Shown one piece after another: positions 1 to 10,934 of a DNA stretch of 64,000 bases; position 1 is the stretch's first letter; each line of letters starts with the position of its first letter. The notes under the pieces are model-generated. The model saw only the letters and a program-made list of their open reading frames with translations. It searched no databases and was not told the DNA's origin. The DNA is from Sorghum bicolor (taxonomy: Eukaryota > Streptophyta > Magnoliopsida > Poales > Poaceae), in contig NC_012872.2 of the NCBI RefSeq assembly GCF_000003195.3, positions 7,378,001 to 7,442,000 on the forward strand. Reading direction: 5' to 3'. A program made the position numbers and the translations under genes.

Positions 1-64
1 GTCAAATAAAAACGAAAATGCTACATTTCCGAAAACTTTTCAGTTTTCGAAACTAAACAAGGCC
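1..64. mobile_element. Tourist-like MITE, right end only (cut by window edge)
   Basis: The terminal motif AACTAAACAAGGCC closes a segment whose interior (AAATAAAAACGAAAATGCTAC) matches the right half of the family seen complete at 18,283-18,525. The left part lies outside the window. Confidence 0.75.
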
Positions 65-79
65 TCTAGTTCTTGTTTA

Positions 80-425
80 GGGCCTGTTTAGATTGGGGAT
101 AAAATTTTTTTTGGCTGTCACATCGGATGTGTCGGAAGGATGTCGGGAGAGGTTTTTAGAAACTAATAAAAAAACAAATTACATAACTCGTCAGGAAACT
201 GCAAGACAAATTTATTAAGCATAATTAATCTGTCATTAGCATATGTGGGTTACTGTAGCACTTAAGGCTAATCATGGAGTAACTAGGCTTAAAAGATTCG
301 TCTCGTGATTCTCAACTAAACTGTGTAATTAGTTTATTTTTTATCTACATTTAATGTTCTATGCATGTGTCCAAAGATTCGATGGGATGGATGAAAAATT
401 TTTGGGTGGATAACTAAACAGGGCC
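80..425. mobile_element. Tourist-like MITE, long form (346 bp), TSD TTA
   Basis: It begins GGGCCTGTTTAG and ends CTAAACAGGGCC, flanked on both sides by TTA (77-79 and 426-428). One half matches the common 243-bp family; the other half carries extra sequence (ACAAATTACATAACTCGTC region) shared with the copy at 40,913-41,255. TTA/TAA duplications and these termini are typical of PIF/Harbinger-type Tourist MITEs. No coding capacity. Confidence 0.85.
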
Positions 426-789
426 TTAGAAATGCGGGCCGTGCAAGTGCAAGGCCTGTGTGGGGCGATCCATCATCCATGTGATGATGTGAATCTTCGC
501 CCCCCTGCTTTGTGTGGCCATAATAAGCCCACAATTGAGGAAAATAGCCGTGTGTGTATTTGGGCCTGCCTGTCTGTACCGGAGGACGGGTACAGTAAGA
601 CTGGGCCCAGTTCTGCCAAGGATTACAAGGAGGGACCGAGGGACAATTCAAGGTCAGAAATCTCTGTTTGTACTAATTTTTGCTTTTAAGCCCAGCGTCA
701 GAGGTCACTAGTGGGCAAGTGGCATCGTATCAAAATATCCATGGCATCATTCTTTTGGCCGCATACCATTTTCACAATCTTGGACACTG

Positions 790-1020
790 CTCCCTCCGCT
801 CATTAAAAATGACATTTTAAACTTCATACCATTTTATTTGGCTATTTATCTTATTTAAAAATTTAAATAAATATTAATTATTTTCTTATTACTTGTTTAT
901 TATTTAAATATTTTAATAATAATTTATTTATTTTATGATTTGTAGAAAAAATGGATAAGATGAAGAGTTAAACATGGTATATAAAATTAAAAATGATATT
1001 TTTAATGGGACGGACGGAGA
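790..1020. mobile_element. Stowaway-like MITE
   Basis: The terminal inverted repeats read CTCCCTCCGCTCATTAAAAA at the left and the complement of TTTTTAATGGGACGGACGGAG at the right. The interior is AT-rich and non-coding. The TA duplication expected for Stowaway is not clear, so the ends may be slightly eroded. Confidence 0.6.
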
Positions 1021-1148
1021 AGAATTTTACGAGTCTCAATTTTACATTTGCTGACGTTGTAATTGTACATTGTAATCGATGTGTTCATGAATTTGCTTAC
1101 CGGTATTTGTATAGTGACCGGAGCATGACCTTATTCTAAATTTTGTAA

Positions 1149-1354
1149 GAGCACTCGTAATGCAGACTTTATCATAAAGTCTAAAGTTATTTATTACCTC
1201 GAACAATGTAGATTTGGAGTCTAAATAAGACTTGGAGTCTTATTTTTTCTACCTCTTTATTCAATAAATACGGTGCCACATCAGCAAAATACCATAAATA
1301 ATATGTAATTAATTATCTTAGACTCTGTGATAGAATCTTGCATTGGGAGTGCCC
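1149..1354. mobile_element. TAA-flanked MITE (206 bp)
   Basis: The ends are GAGCACTCGTAATGCA and the complement of GGGCACTCCCAATGCA. TAA lies at 1146-1148 and again at 1355-1357. The size, termini and TAA duplication indicate a Tourist-type MITE of a different family from the GGCCTTGTTTAG elements. Confidence 0.75.
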
Positions 1355-1357
1355 TAA

Positions 1358-1562
1358 GGCCAGTCTCAGCATAGTTTCATGGCACAGTTACCAAGACTAT
1401 AAACTAGGTAAGCGAGTCACAAGAGTTTCATGGGGGATGAAACTCCTCTCTCATTTGATGAAACTCCTTCATTTAATGACTTTGCCAAATCAGCAATTTT
1501 ACTTATGTGGCACCCTATTTAATGTGCATAACACTCTCATGAAACATGCATTGATACTGGCC
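1358..1562. mobile_element. TAA-flanked MITE (205 bp), abutting the previous one
   Basis: The inverted ends are GGCCAGTCTCAGCATAG on the left and the complement of GGCCAGTATCAATGCATG on the right. TAA precedes (1355-1357) and follows (1563-1565). The left TAA is the same trinucleotide that closes the neighbouring MITE. Confidence 0.75.
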
Positions 1563-1565
1563 TAA

Positions 1566-2228
1566 CAGCACTTGCGGTAATGGTGATTGATTCGTAGCCA
1601 ACGGACAAGATTTGCATGGTCCGGACTGATCTACGGATGGGTGTGCTGTCAGCCTGTCACCGGATATTTCTGCTGATTGCACGGCAGATTAATGGCACGA
1701 GGCGGACAGTTTGCAGTTACGGCAACAGCCAAAACCATTGGCCATGTATTTACGCAAACACCGTACGAGTAATTGCGATGTGGTGCTCCCGACCTTCATT
1801 TCGTCCCAGAGCTTTCCTGTACGGGAATGGCCAGGAAAGGAACCGCAAAAAAGTGTTTCAACTCGGAGATTTAGTAAACAACTTTTACACGTGAGAGATA
1901 CGCGACTTGTTGTGAGAAAAAAACTGCTGAATTTTTGACAAATTCAACGAATAAGCTTAAAGAAACGGACACTATAGTGGTAAAAAAACAAGAATTCCTA
2001 CTCCCTCCATACCCATAATACTTAACGTCGTGGATCAAGAGTCAGTTTTGAAAAAAAATGACGTAGTAGACTTAAACTTGACGCGTTTGCTCTTGCGCTG
2101 TGCTACGTGCCTCTTCGGCTGCCGCAACGCTCGCGCGCTGGTTGCGCATTAAAGGCGCATGCCTCTCCTTGCTGGCCTTCCCCAAAAAATGTTGCGTTGA
2201 TTGGGTTTTAAACTCTGCACCCCGCACA
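1566..2228. other. Intergenic, no gene seen
   Basis: Mixed-composition sequence. Near 1,998-2,035 a short CTCCCTCCATACCCATAAT segment resembles one terminus of a Stowaway-type MITE without a partner end. Short ORFs here overlap on both strands and show no recognisable domain. Confidence 0.5.
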
Positions 2229-2623
2229 ACAAGTTGTCTCCGTCGGGGTTTACGGGTACAGGAATGGTATGCATGCCCCCGTCCCCGCTCTCTGCGGAGA
2301 CCCAACTCTGAAGGCCCATATATTTGCAAGGTTCAATAATTGTGATATATGAGCAAAGTTAAAATTGTAATCTTTCACTTTCTCAGTATCAAATATGAAT
2401 CTTTATAGAAGAGATTTGTTTGTATACCATTAATATAAATTTGTGAATATGTGAATAGTTGACATCACATAAACTAATATGTACTAACGCAGAAACGGGG
2501 AACCCCATGGGGATTATTCCACGCACGGCGACGGGGATGGGGACAAAATCTCCCCCGTGACATTTCACGGGGACGGGGATGGGAAGGGACTCCCCGACGG
2601 AGAATTTCTCGTTGACATCTCTA
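2229..2623. mobile_element. hAT-like non-autonomous element, eroded
   Basis: The right end, read on the minus strand, begins TAGAGATGTCAACGAG, which fits the TAGAGATG-type hAT terminus. Next to it on that strand is a GC-rich subterminal stretch (CCGTCGGGG, and GGGGACGGGGATGGGG on the other strand). A related CTCCGTCGGGG occurs near 2,236-2,246 and may be the left subterminal region, but the left terminus and an 8-bp duplication cannot be defined. Confidence 0.4.
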
Positions 2624-2791
2624 CTCACAGGCTGCTACTCTAGAGACTTGGGCTAGACAATTTTCTTGTTTGAAGAGCAGTCTTAACTCTATTTACTAGG
2701 GTTAGATATAGAAAAATACCCCCTAATTAATCATTTCTTGGTAAGCACAATCACGTTTTAAGCGTCAAGAATTTTAGATATGGCGGGAATA

Positions 2792-3007
2792 TTAAATACT
2801 AGGTAGCTTGGCAACTAAAAGGGGCTTTAGCACTTCACCTCCTAAAGACCACAAATGGTATGTCACTTTTATTTCAAAGAACGAGTCCTTTTCTATTTTC
2901 CTATTATATATGAAAATAATTGCATTCCTTTGTTTCCATAAGCACCAAAGAATCATGAATGCCACGCTATGTTCCATCTTACTTTCCTTCATTGATAACT
3001 TGTACAA
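2792..3007 (-). pseudogene. Possible LINE/RVT-derived fragment
   Basis: A 71-aa minus-strand reading frame contains ILWCLWKQRNAIIF, followed about 20 residues later by YHLWSLGG. Known plant non-LTR retrotransposon ORF2 tails, downstream of the zinc-binding reverse-transcriptase region, commonly show a W-x-x-WK-x-RN motif followed by LW near the C-terminus. No reverse transcriptase core is present, so at best this is a short relic. The similarity is judged by eye and could be chance. Confidence 0.3.
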
Positions 3008-3009
3008 AC

Positions 3010-4148
3010 TAGTTTTCTACTTTAGTTTCCACTCTCCACTGCAATGGGTTAAGCTTCAACCAACTGCTCCAAAGTGCAACCAACCCCCAAACCTTAAGAG
3101 GGTAGGGGTACTCGGAGAAAAGATGTAGACGTAGAACCATCTTAATATTTCTTTCGCATAGCACATAAAATTAGTTATTTTTGCATTCCCTTAGCTGCAC
3201 CCACGTCGACATCCACAATTATCTTGGAGCAGTAGCCATAGTAAAAATTTACATTTCGGAAGTGCCCATATCTTTCGGAATAAAATTGGGAAGTTGGTCG
3301 GATCTGGCCTTCATACTAAATACTGTAAGCTGGCTATGTACTCGTTAGAGCTTTCTAAGGTCCATGCGATCGTATCGTCTTCTATGTCATCCAAGTCTAA
3401 CTTGCGTAAACTTTAATGTCAAGAAATGAGAAGATAGGCCATGTGAACAACAATTTTTATTTGGCGCTCATGCCCCGCTTGAGTTTCACAAGCCATGTTT
3501 TCCGAAAACAACTCTTTTAATTGGTTAGTTTTCTTGCACAACTTATTTTTCTCTCTTGGATGTATGTTTGGTTTTCCATTTATGATTCATCCATATCACT
3601 ATAGATGCCAAACATTCAGGTCACAAACTTAGGTTAAAAATGCCTAGTCAAGCTTATAGCCAAGAGGGCACATTTAGGTGGTAAGGCAGCACGACAAAAA
3701 AAAAGAAGTGACTTTGTGGATCAAAGTGCTTCGATGATTTTTCATGGGGATGCCAAGATATTGGCGTGTTTAGGTTGTTATAGCGTTGTGCACGCTTGTA
3801 ATCCCTCTAATAAATTTCCTAGGATTTCCTTGACGCTTATTGCTATATTTATAACAAAATCTAGTTTAAACTCTGCAGAGCCATCTTCAAGTCATATCAT
3901 ATCTTGAACCAACATTAGGCATTCATGTGAACTCCTTGATTGGGGATATTTAAGTTTTTGCCATTATAGCAGTTGGCACCTCTTCGGATAGCACTTTAAC
4001 AGTTGCCACTACATTTTTACCAGCCGATAAAAAAAAACCAATACAAATTTACCATATTTGCTTATGTGGCACACCAGCCAAGCGTGCCAGCATGGATCCA
4101 AGCTTGTGGGTCATGCGAAATGTCCCTCCTGCCCATCTCTTCTTGCTG
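3010..4148. other. Intergenic, nothing recognised
   Basis: AT-rich sequence without a credible reading frame longer than about 65 codons, no MITE termini and no RNA gene signature that I can see. Confidence 0.5.
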
Positions 4149-4379
4149 CCTTTGTTTAGTTCCAAATTTTTTTGTAAATTAACACTGTAGCATTTTCGTT
4201 TGTATTTGACAAATATTATCTAATCATGGACTAACTAGGCTTAAAAGATTTATCTCGTCAAATTTGACCAAACTGTATAATTAGTTTTTATTTTCGTCTA
4301 TATTTAATACTCTATACATGCGTTTAAAAATTCAATGTGACGGGGAATATGCAAAATTTTTTGAAAACTAAACAAAGCC
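4149..4379. mobile_element. Tourist-like MITE, GGCCTTGTTTAG family
   Basis: It runs from CTTTGTTTAGTTCCAAA to AACTAAACAAAGCC, with the family interior (AACACTGTAGCATTTTCGTT, GACTAACTAGGCTTAAAAGA). The terminal GGCC is mutated and no exact duplication is visible. Confidence 0.8.
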
Positions 4380-4460
4380 GCACAGCTCACTGCACTCTCT
4401 CCTTCAGTTCTGCTCGCTGCCATGCAAGTTTGGCGACACAGCGACATGGCAGGAGGCCGG

Positions 4461-4702
4461 GCATTGTTTAGTTCCTAAAAGATTTTACAAAATTTTTCAG
4501 ATTTTCGGTCACATCGAATCTTTACACGTATGCATAAAGTATTAAATATAAACGAAAATAAAAACTAATTATATAGTTTAGTCGAAATTGATGAGACGAA
4601 TTTTTTGAGCATAGTTAATTCATGATTGGACAATATTTGTCAAATAAAAACAAAAGTGCTACGGTATCGATTTTCTAAAATTTTTTGGAACTAAACAAGG
4701 CC
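4461..4702. mobile_element. Tourist-like MITE, GGCCTTGTTTAG family (opposite orientation)
   Basis: It runs from GCATTGTTTAGTTCC to GGAACTAAACAAGGCC. The interior includes TCACATCGAATCTTTA and GACAATATTTGTCAAATA, inverted relative to the preceding copy only about 80 bp away. Confidence 0.85.
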
Positions 4703-5323
4703 ACTGCTTTTGCAACGGCGAGTCCATGTTGTTAGCCATCACTCCAGGAAATCATGCGCTGTGCTGGCTGCCCCATGCACTCGCCCGTTGAGCCTCCACG
4801 CTCGCGTGCTGGCCGCTAGCCATTCCTGTTCATGGAGCGCACCATTGAGGAGTGCTGCGAAGGAGTTCGAGCCCACCCTCACCTTGCTCGTGCTCTAGTC
4901 TGCCATGGTGCGTTGCAGCAAAGACCAGGCGTGTGTAAGAGCATATCAGGGACAAAGGAACAAGAGAGCAGGGGCAGGAGGGACATTTCACATGCCCTCT
5001 GCTGTCTCGATCCAACCTGAAGTGCAGTGCTGGCGTGCCACATCAGCAAATGTGGTATTTTCATATGAGTTCTCTTCATTTCATGGTAAAGTTGTATTGA
5101 CATCCGTTAAGATGCTATCTGAAGAGTCACCACTCGCTATAATGGTAAAAAGTTAAATTTCCTCCTTGATTGGGAGTACTTGTGGTTTCTTGGAAAAGTC
5201 CTCCTATTTCGCTCTTTTCAGACATTTGATGCCGTGTGCGTAAGAATTGTTGCCGTTGTTTGCGACTGAGTATAGGATTACTCCCACCAATACTGCAACG
5301 GCAGCATGTCTATGAGAAATCAA

Positions 5324-5389
5324 CCAAATGCAATCTTTTTTTTTTGCGACAGTAGGGATTTCATTCATTGAACAATACCAAATGCAATC
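5324..5389 (-). mobile_element. Tiny LINE 3'-end insertion with 13-bp TSD
   Basis: A 40-bp insert (5,337-5,376) is flanked by the perfect 13-bp direct repeat ACCAAATGCAATC (5,324-5,336 and 5,377-5,389). Read on the minus strand the insert ends in a run of A after TCCCTACTGTCGC, as expected for a severely 5'-truncated product of target-primed reverse transcription. The exact LINE family is not identified. Confidence 0.75.
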
Positions 5390-5875
5390 ACCCCCAAATT
5401 TCTAATAAGAAGACAAAGTTCCAAACGAAATGGACAGTGAACACAAATGTAAAGTGTTGTCTATTGATATTGGTCACACAAAAAACAGGTTGATTACATG
5501 AGCAATCCCTCTGCAAGAGATTGTCCACGTTAGGATCTTTGTTTGTATCAGAAGCCATGCAAAGAGCCGGTGTTTTCCCTCCGCATGTGCCCTATAAATG
5601 GACTCACATGCAGTCACCATGGTTGATGATATACAAATAGAAGGAACTAATCTTTCAAGCGAGCTTAGTGAGCAAGAGCGAAGAAATCATGAATCCCATG
5701 AGCCTATTTTCCCATGTATCGATGGCCAAACGGATGGCACGACACTATCAACCATGATCGGGTTAGTCATATCTTGTCATCGTGCCCAAGTTGCGTCTAG
5801 ACATAACACTATAGGTTGTTAGCTCTACCATGTTATGCCTCTGCCGCTCGGAGCCTGGTGTTTGGAAAAGATATG
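5390..5875. other. Intergenic, nothing recognised
   Basis: No gene or repeat terminus is seen. A 74-codon frame at 5,598-5,822 has no recognisable motif and no supporting gene signals. Confidence 0.45.
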
Positions 5876-6110
5876 GGTCTTGTTTAGTTTCTAATTTTTT
5901 TTCAATATTTTTTAGATTTTCAGTCGTATCGAATCTTGCAGCAGATACATAGAACGTTAAATATAGATTAAAAAATAATTAATCGCACAATTTGCTTGTA
6001 ATTTGCGAGGTGAATATTTTGAGCTTAGTTAGCCTATAATTATACAAATATTTGTCAAATACAAACGAAAGTGTTCTACGGTGCATATTTTGAAAAAAAA
6101 AACTAAACTA
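5876..6110. mobile_element. Tourist-like MITE, GGCCTTGTTTAG family, decayed
   Basis: It begins GGTCTTGTTTAGTTTC and fades into AAAAACTAAACTATA. The interior retains TCGTATCGAATCTTGCA and TTTGTCAAATACAAACGAAA. The right terminal GGCC is lost. Confidence 0.7.
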
Positions 6111-6189
6111 TATGTTGTCTTATCTAACGGAACCTTAGAAAAGATCGAGCCACATCACGACGGTTCAAAAATCGTGCCGTGACCATGCC

Positions 6190-7260
6190 AGTCAGCTAGG
6201 ATCGTACTCCTGCCGAGCCATCGTGCGTACGCGATACATTCATACACACACCGACCTGCCGAGTGGGGAGCAGGCGCACGAAGGCAAACTAGTGCAGGCG
6301 TTGAGCACGTCAGTTCGTTCGGATCCAACGACCACCAGCAAGCGGATCCACCACTCTTCCATCAGTTCCCATGTGCCGCCGCTTCAGGCCGCTGCACCTG
6401 CCAGGACCGACCAGTGGCCATGCATGTCCTCGAGATCTCGCAGCCGCTGCACCTTTTTTAAAAATTCCTTTCGCCACGAATTGTTGATTGCCACCTCTCT
6501 TCTTCTTCTGCTGCTGCAGTAGCAGTACAGCGCCGGTGCGCCACTCTACTAGCGTGCAGAGCCGGCGTTGCAGGCCGCCAGGGCCCCGGCCAGTCGTGCG
6601 CCGCGCATGTGCTCGCCTCGCCCTGCCCCCCCAGATCGGCCGATCCAATCCAACCACCTTTCCAACCAACGACGCTGCCGCCTGCCGGTCCGTGCGCGTA
6701 ACCTCAGCTGCGGCGACTCTCCGAGTCCAACCGACGGCGAGTACAAGCCCAAACGAACGGCGGCACGGCACCAGTGCAAAGCAAAAGGAATCGAATGATT
6801 TGTGAGGCGTGATCGTCCACGACGGGCAAAAAAAAGCCGTGCCAGCGCGTGCCCCCCCCGCCCGCCGGGGTACGTCGCGGCGGGTGGCGATGGATCGGCC
6901 GTGCACGCCGCGGCAACTTGTTGGCGGCTCGGCCCGGCAAGCAGCAGACCACATGCGCCGCGGCCGGTTCCGTCCGGTGCTGTGCTGGATCCCGTTTCGT
7001 CTCGGCGAGGGGAAAGGAAAAAGGAGGCAGTAGACGTGATGCGTCATGCTGCCATGCCCCCGGCTCCAGTCGTTCGTTCCGTGCGTGGCGTGCCCACCTT
7101 TCGTACGGGGGGGCTCGGAGTGCCTTCACGTCGGGCGGCATGTGTCGTTGCCGGGTTTCTTCGGGCCGCCGTTTCGGTTGGTGCTGATGCTTTGGGTTTC
7201 AGATCAAAAACGCCTGTTCCTCTCTGAAAGTCTGGATCGACTGCAGCGTATATAATGGAG
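6190..7260. other. GC-rich intergenic stretch, no supported gene
   Basis: Several long frames overlap on both strands (for example 6,310-7,047 minus and 6,802-7,227 plus). Their translations are Arg/Pro/Ala-rich with no conserved motif, which is what open GC-rich DNA gives by composition. It could be a promoter-like or decayed genic segment; I cannot support a product. Confidence 0.4.
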
Positions 7261-8242
7261 AAGAAAGAGTACCCGAGCGTTTGCTGGTGAAGGAATTACT
7301 GACGTCTTTGCAAACGCCAATACACATGTTGGCATGTAACAAAATCGCCAACTTTTTACCAGACCTGTCTCAAGTCTCAAGGTACCTACTAGCTAGTACC
7401 ATACGTACATTTTTCCCATGGTCTGTCATGAGGGAAGACAAAAAAAAAAAAAAAAAAAACTCCCACGTCTTTGTAGAAGTGTTTGATGCGCATATAATGA
7501 TAATAATATACACAGAAAAAAAAAGCAGTCAATATCACGTAAATCAGGTGTCCCGTTTGCACATCGCTATAAGAGGTGAAAGTACATCTAAGGACTAGAA
7601 ATTAGTAGTCCGATACGATAAATTGATAACAAACTATGGATCTGCTAGATAAGTCCACCAGAGCTAATGGGCCCACAACTATTCCTCCCATTTGACATCG
7701 AAAATCTATTATTACTTTTTTTGGTCCAGGATCAAACAGCTGACCATTAGCTATGTTAGTCAAAAGAAAAAAAATCTAGATAATTCTTTATTATAAATTA
7801 TATAACATATACATAGATTATTTTTATACTTAGATAGATATATATAAAATCATGATATACAGTGAATTCAAAATAATTAGAATGAATGGAGCAATCGTTA
7901 CCTAGGTGATAGATAAAACATTAGCTGGTTTATTAGCATGTTTTCACCAACTAATGGCCAAGCAATTTCGACGTGGAAGATGAGGACATGAACGGGCCGC
8001 TGCTTGGTAAAAGTCTTTTCCATAACTGAGGAAAAGAAAATGAGGAAACGTCAGGTTCAGTTAAGACTTGGCTGCTGGGGCAGCGGTAGTGCTCCACGCC
8101 ACAGCCTGGACAATGTTTCCAGTGTGCACATCTCAGCGCCAGCGATTACCTCACGACGACGGCGAATGGCAAAGCAAAATCCTAAGCAGGAGCAGCCGGT
8201 GGCTCACGCTCCTGTTCACTTATCTCGTTCCCAGGCAAAGTA
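7261..8242. other. Intergenic, AT-rich, nothing recognised
   Basis: It contains an A-homopolymer near 7,440-7,459 and short frames only. No matched terminal repeats are visible. Confidence 0.45.
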
Positions 8243-8360
8243 AAGCCCTGTTTAGTTATAAACTTTTTTTTACAAAATGACTACTATAACACGTTTGCTT
8301 ATATTAACAATTATTATCTAATCATACACTAACTATATTTGTTTGTTTTATAAACTGTAT
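8243..8360. mobile_element. Fragment of GGCCTTGTTTAG MITE
   Basis: The left end (GCCCTGTTTAGTTATAAAC) and part of the interior (ATTATCTAATCATACACTAACTA) are recognisable. The element fades before a right terminus. Confidence 0.5.
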
Positions 8361-9022
8361 TTTTTCTATCAGCAAGTTTTCTTAACGTACCAGGTCAACC
8401 GTACCAGGCAGAATTATTCTCTCCATCCATGCGTGCTTTCGCCTTAGAATAAAATAAAAGTTGTCAAAATTCACAGATTCTTCCAACTTGGAGTGCTGGA
8501 ACCTTCCAAGTATTTCCATCCTCTCTTTTTTCATCATCATCGATATTGTTTTTTCGAAAGATTTGGATTTGGGGCTGTCACGTCAGTAGGTCAGCATCCA
8601 TCCAGCGGCCACATGTGTCGCTGTAATCGCCCAACTCCAATCCTCCATCCACGCAACCAACGTGGCGGCATATATCTTTTGGCTTCACTGTTTTATTATT
8701 TTTATTTATAACTTAATTAATCATTACTTTATACACTCGCTTGCTTATTTGCTTTTTCCTTTTACTAATAAGCGAGAAATAAATTCGAAGGGCAAATTGA
8801 GGGAAAACCATTTTCAGATTCTTTTTTCCCTGCTAGCTGAGAACCTTCCCCAAGTTTCCACGCCCCTGTTTTACCCTTCTAAAAAAACTTTACATTCAGG
8901 TTAAAAAAAGGGTGCCCCCCTGCCCGCTAAGGTTAGCCAACCAAAAGGTAAAACAAAAAAAGCAAGAAAAACAAGGCTAATCCACCACTGGCTGCGGCTG
9001 TTGTGTCTGCCCCGGCCGGTCA

Positions 9023-9631
9023 TCAGACGGCCGGCATGGTCTCGTGGCGCAGCGCGGCGAGATCCGACGGCCCGTACGCGTCGCTTTCGCCGAACGCGAA
9101 CAGGCCGGCGTCGAAGCCGTCGTCGTCCCACGCCGCCGCGGCGGCGACGGCCGCGGCGGCCGCCTCCGGCGAGTAGCCACCGAAGCCCGCTCCACCGTCT
9201 ATCTCGTCCTCGAAGCCCCAGATCTGGCCGCCGTCCAGCTCGGCGGACTCCGGCGGCGCCCCGGCGAGGCCCCCGCCGCCGCCGCCGGCCTCCTCCGACG
9301 ACGAGGCGGAGGCGCCAGCCGGTGGCAGCCCCAGCTCGTCGTCCGAGGCCTCCAGCAGGAACCCCAGCTCCGGCTGCTGCTGCTGCTGCGTAGGCGCCGC
9401 TTCCGCGGCCCCCACGGCCTCGTCGAAGCTAGCTATCTCCTCCTCCAGGCTCCTCATGACGGACGCTAGGTCGCCGGCGGCGGCCGCGTCGGTGTCGTCA
9501 TCGAGCATGTCCAGGAGATCCTGCGGCCGCAGCCTCTTCGCGTCCGCCTCCGGCAACGCGGCTGCCTCTCCGGGCCCGGCGGCGGTGAGGTCCACCACCT
9601 CCCGCGCCCGCTTGTGAGAAGAGCTCTCCAT
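9023..9631 (-). CDS. Acidic protein, tentatively AITR/DIG-like transcriptional regulator
   Basis: This intronless gene encodes 202 aa starting at ATG 9,629-9,631. The frame stays open upstream, but the added residues are low-complexity Lys/Arg and overlap the inferred 5' leader, so the MESSSHKR start is preferred. A basic patch (HKRAR, residues 6-10, and KRLRP, 32-36) could be a nuclear signal. Then come LLDMLDDD (39-46), a DLASVMRSLEEEI segment (54-66), ELGFLLEASDDELGLPP (88-104), a Ser/Gly linker, WGFEDEI (138-144), an Ala run, and an acidic end rich in Asp and Phe. The order LDMLDDD, SVMRSLEEEI, ASDDELGLPP is what I recall for the plant ABA-induced transcription repressor (AITR/DIG) family, small nuclear proteins that feed back on ABA signalling. 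That assignment is from memory without a search. The gene model is solid; the function is tentative. Confidence 0.75.
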   Translation of the reverse strand: MESSSHKRAREVVDLTAAGPGEAAALPEADAKRLRPQDLLDMLDDDTDAAAAGDLASVMRSLEEEIASFDEAVGAAEAAPTQQQQQPELGFLLEASDDELGLPPAGASASSSEEAGGGGGGLAGAPPESAELDGGQIWGFEDEIDGGAGFGGYSPEAAAAAVAAAAAWDDDGFDAGLFAFGESDAYGPSDLAALRHETMPAV

Positions 9632-9843
9632 GAAATGAGCAAACGACTTGGCTTTCCTTTCTTTTCTTTTTTTTTTCTTTCCTCTGTTGCTCTTCCTCCC
9701 TCTCGGGCTCGCGCTGTGTGTACACGTACGTACGCCGAGCAACGCAACGCAACGCAACGCAGGCGAGCGATAGCGGGAGGGCAAAGACGGAAGAGTACAA
9801 AAAGCGAGGTGTTTTGCGCAGCGTCGCCGAGTTGGGGGCCGCC

Positions 9844-9850
9844 TTATATA
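9844..9850 (-). promoter_or_regulatory. TATA box of the 9.0-9.6 kb gene
   Basis: On the minus strand the motif reads TATATAA in the context GCTATATAAGG, about 215 bp upstream of the chosen ATG. That implies a leader of roughly 180 nt. The leader carries a run of Lys/Arg-type purine sequence and ACGT cores (CACGTACGTACG near 9,724-9,735); ACGT cores are the base of ABRE-type elements, but a role here is only inferred. Confidence 0.65.
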
Positions 9851-10078
9851 GCGTTGCCCGCCCGTGGGCGGCTCTGCGCACGCCGGCTCTCCCAGGGGTG
9901 TTTCCGCAAAAATCGCTAGCCCCCGCGCGTCGCGAGTGTGCGGGGCGGTGGTGGTGGTGGTGCGGCGAGCGACTACTACGTACTCCTTCCTCCTAGGGTC
10001 TTCTCGTTTCGTTTGCTAGCTTTTTCTTTATTTGGTTGCCGGGTGAGGGGGGCTGCGCCGCGACGACGGGCGGACGGA

Positions 10079-10108
10079 CGGGACGGGGACGGGGACGGGG
10101 ACGGGGAC
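10079..10108. repeat. GGGGAC microsatellite
   Basis: About five direct copies of the hexamer GGGGAC lie in the region upstream of the AITR-like gene. Confidence 0.85.
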
Positions 10109-10355
10109 CGTGATGTGTGCGTGTGCGTTGCCCTTGCTTGGCTGAGCCTGAGGCGCGCCATCTGGAAGACCCGGCCGGGTCGCGTGGGCGGGCGGGCGTG
10201 GCCGCGTCTCCGTCTCCGTCCGCGACCGCGCCTGCCTGTTTTGTCCACGCCCTCTGGATGGGTGGATGGATTAGGGCGTGTGTGTGTGGTGTTTGAACGG
10301 CGACGGCCTCCTCCTTCCTTGCTTTGATATTTCTTTACCTTTGAAAAAAGGCCAT

Positions 10356-10382
10356 CTGGCTGGCTGGCTGGCTGGCTGGCTG
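10356..10382. repeat. TGGC tetranucleotide microsatellite
   Basis: About six to seven direct copies of CTGG/TGGC, in otherwise non-coding sequence. Confidence 0.85.
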
Positions 10383-10703
10383 TATTGGTTAGTGGTGATC
10401 TTTAGCCTGGGCTGGTCTCTTTTTAGTTATAAGGAAGTTGGGAGGTGGATCCAGCTTTTTTTTTAAAAAAAAAAGGTTTATTGTCAGCCTGAAAAGGTTT
10501 CTCGACAACGTGCCTGCTTGGCGAGGACATTAGTAATCACTCGGTCAAAATCCGCTAAGAAAGAAGTTGGTTCTGAACCTCACAAATACACAAAAGTTTA
10601 TCATTAATTTAAACCATATACTCTTCGCCGTGGCATGCACTGGTATATATATAGTCATCATAATAATAATAAAATTCTGTAAACTAGAAAACTACGTGGC
10701 TTC

Positions 10704-10934
10704 GGCCTTGTTTAGTTCGCCAAAATTTTCGGTTTTGGCTACAGTAGCACTTTCGTTTTTATTTGATAAACATTGTCCAAATAAAAAGTAACTAGGCTCA
10801 AAAGATTCTTCTCATAAATTACAGGTAAACTGTGCAATTAGTTTTTATTTTTATCTATATTTAATGCTCCATGCATGTGACAAAAGATTCAATGTGACGA
10901 GGAATCTTGAAAATTTTTGTGAACTAAACAAGGC
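10704..10934. mobile_element. Tourist-like MITE, GGCCTTGTTTAG family
   Basis: It runs from GGCCTTGTTTAGTTCGCC to GTGAACTAAACAAGGC and has the family interior. It abuts a second copy in the opposite orientation. Confidence 0.85.

Noticed and set aside
6310..7047. 245-codon minus-strand frame in GC-rich DNA
   Set aside because: No motif, overlapped by several equally open frames on the other strand, and no promoter or splice support.
10278..10466. 62-codon plus-strand frame over the TGGC repeat
   Set aside because: Most of the translation comes from the microsatellite (LAGWLAGW) and it has no other support.
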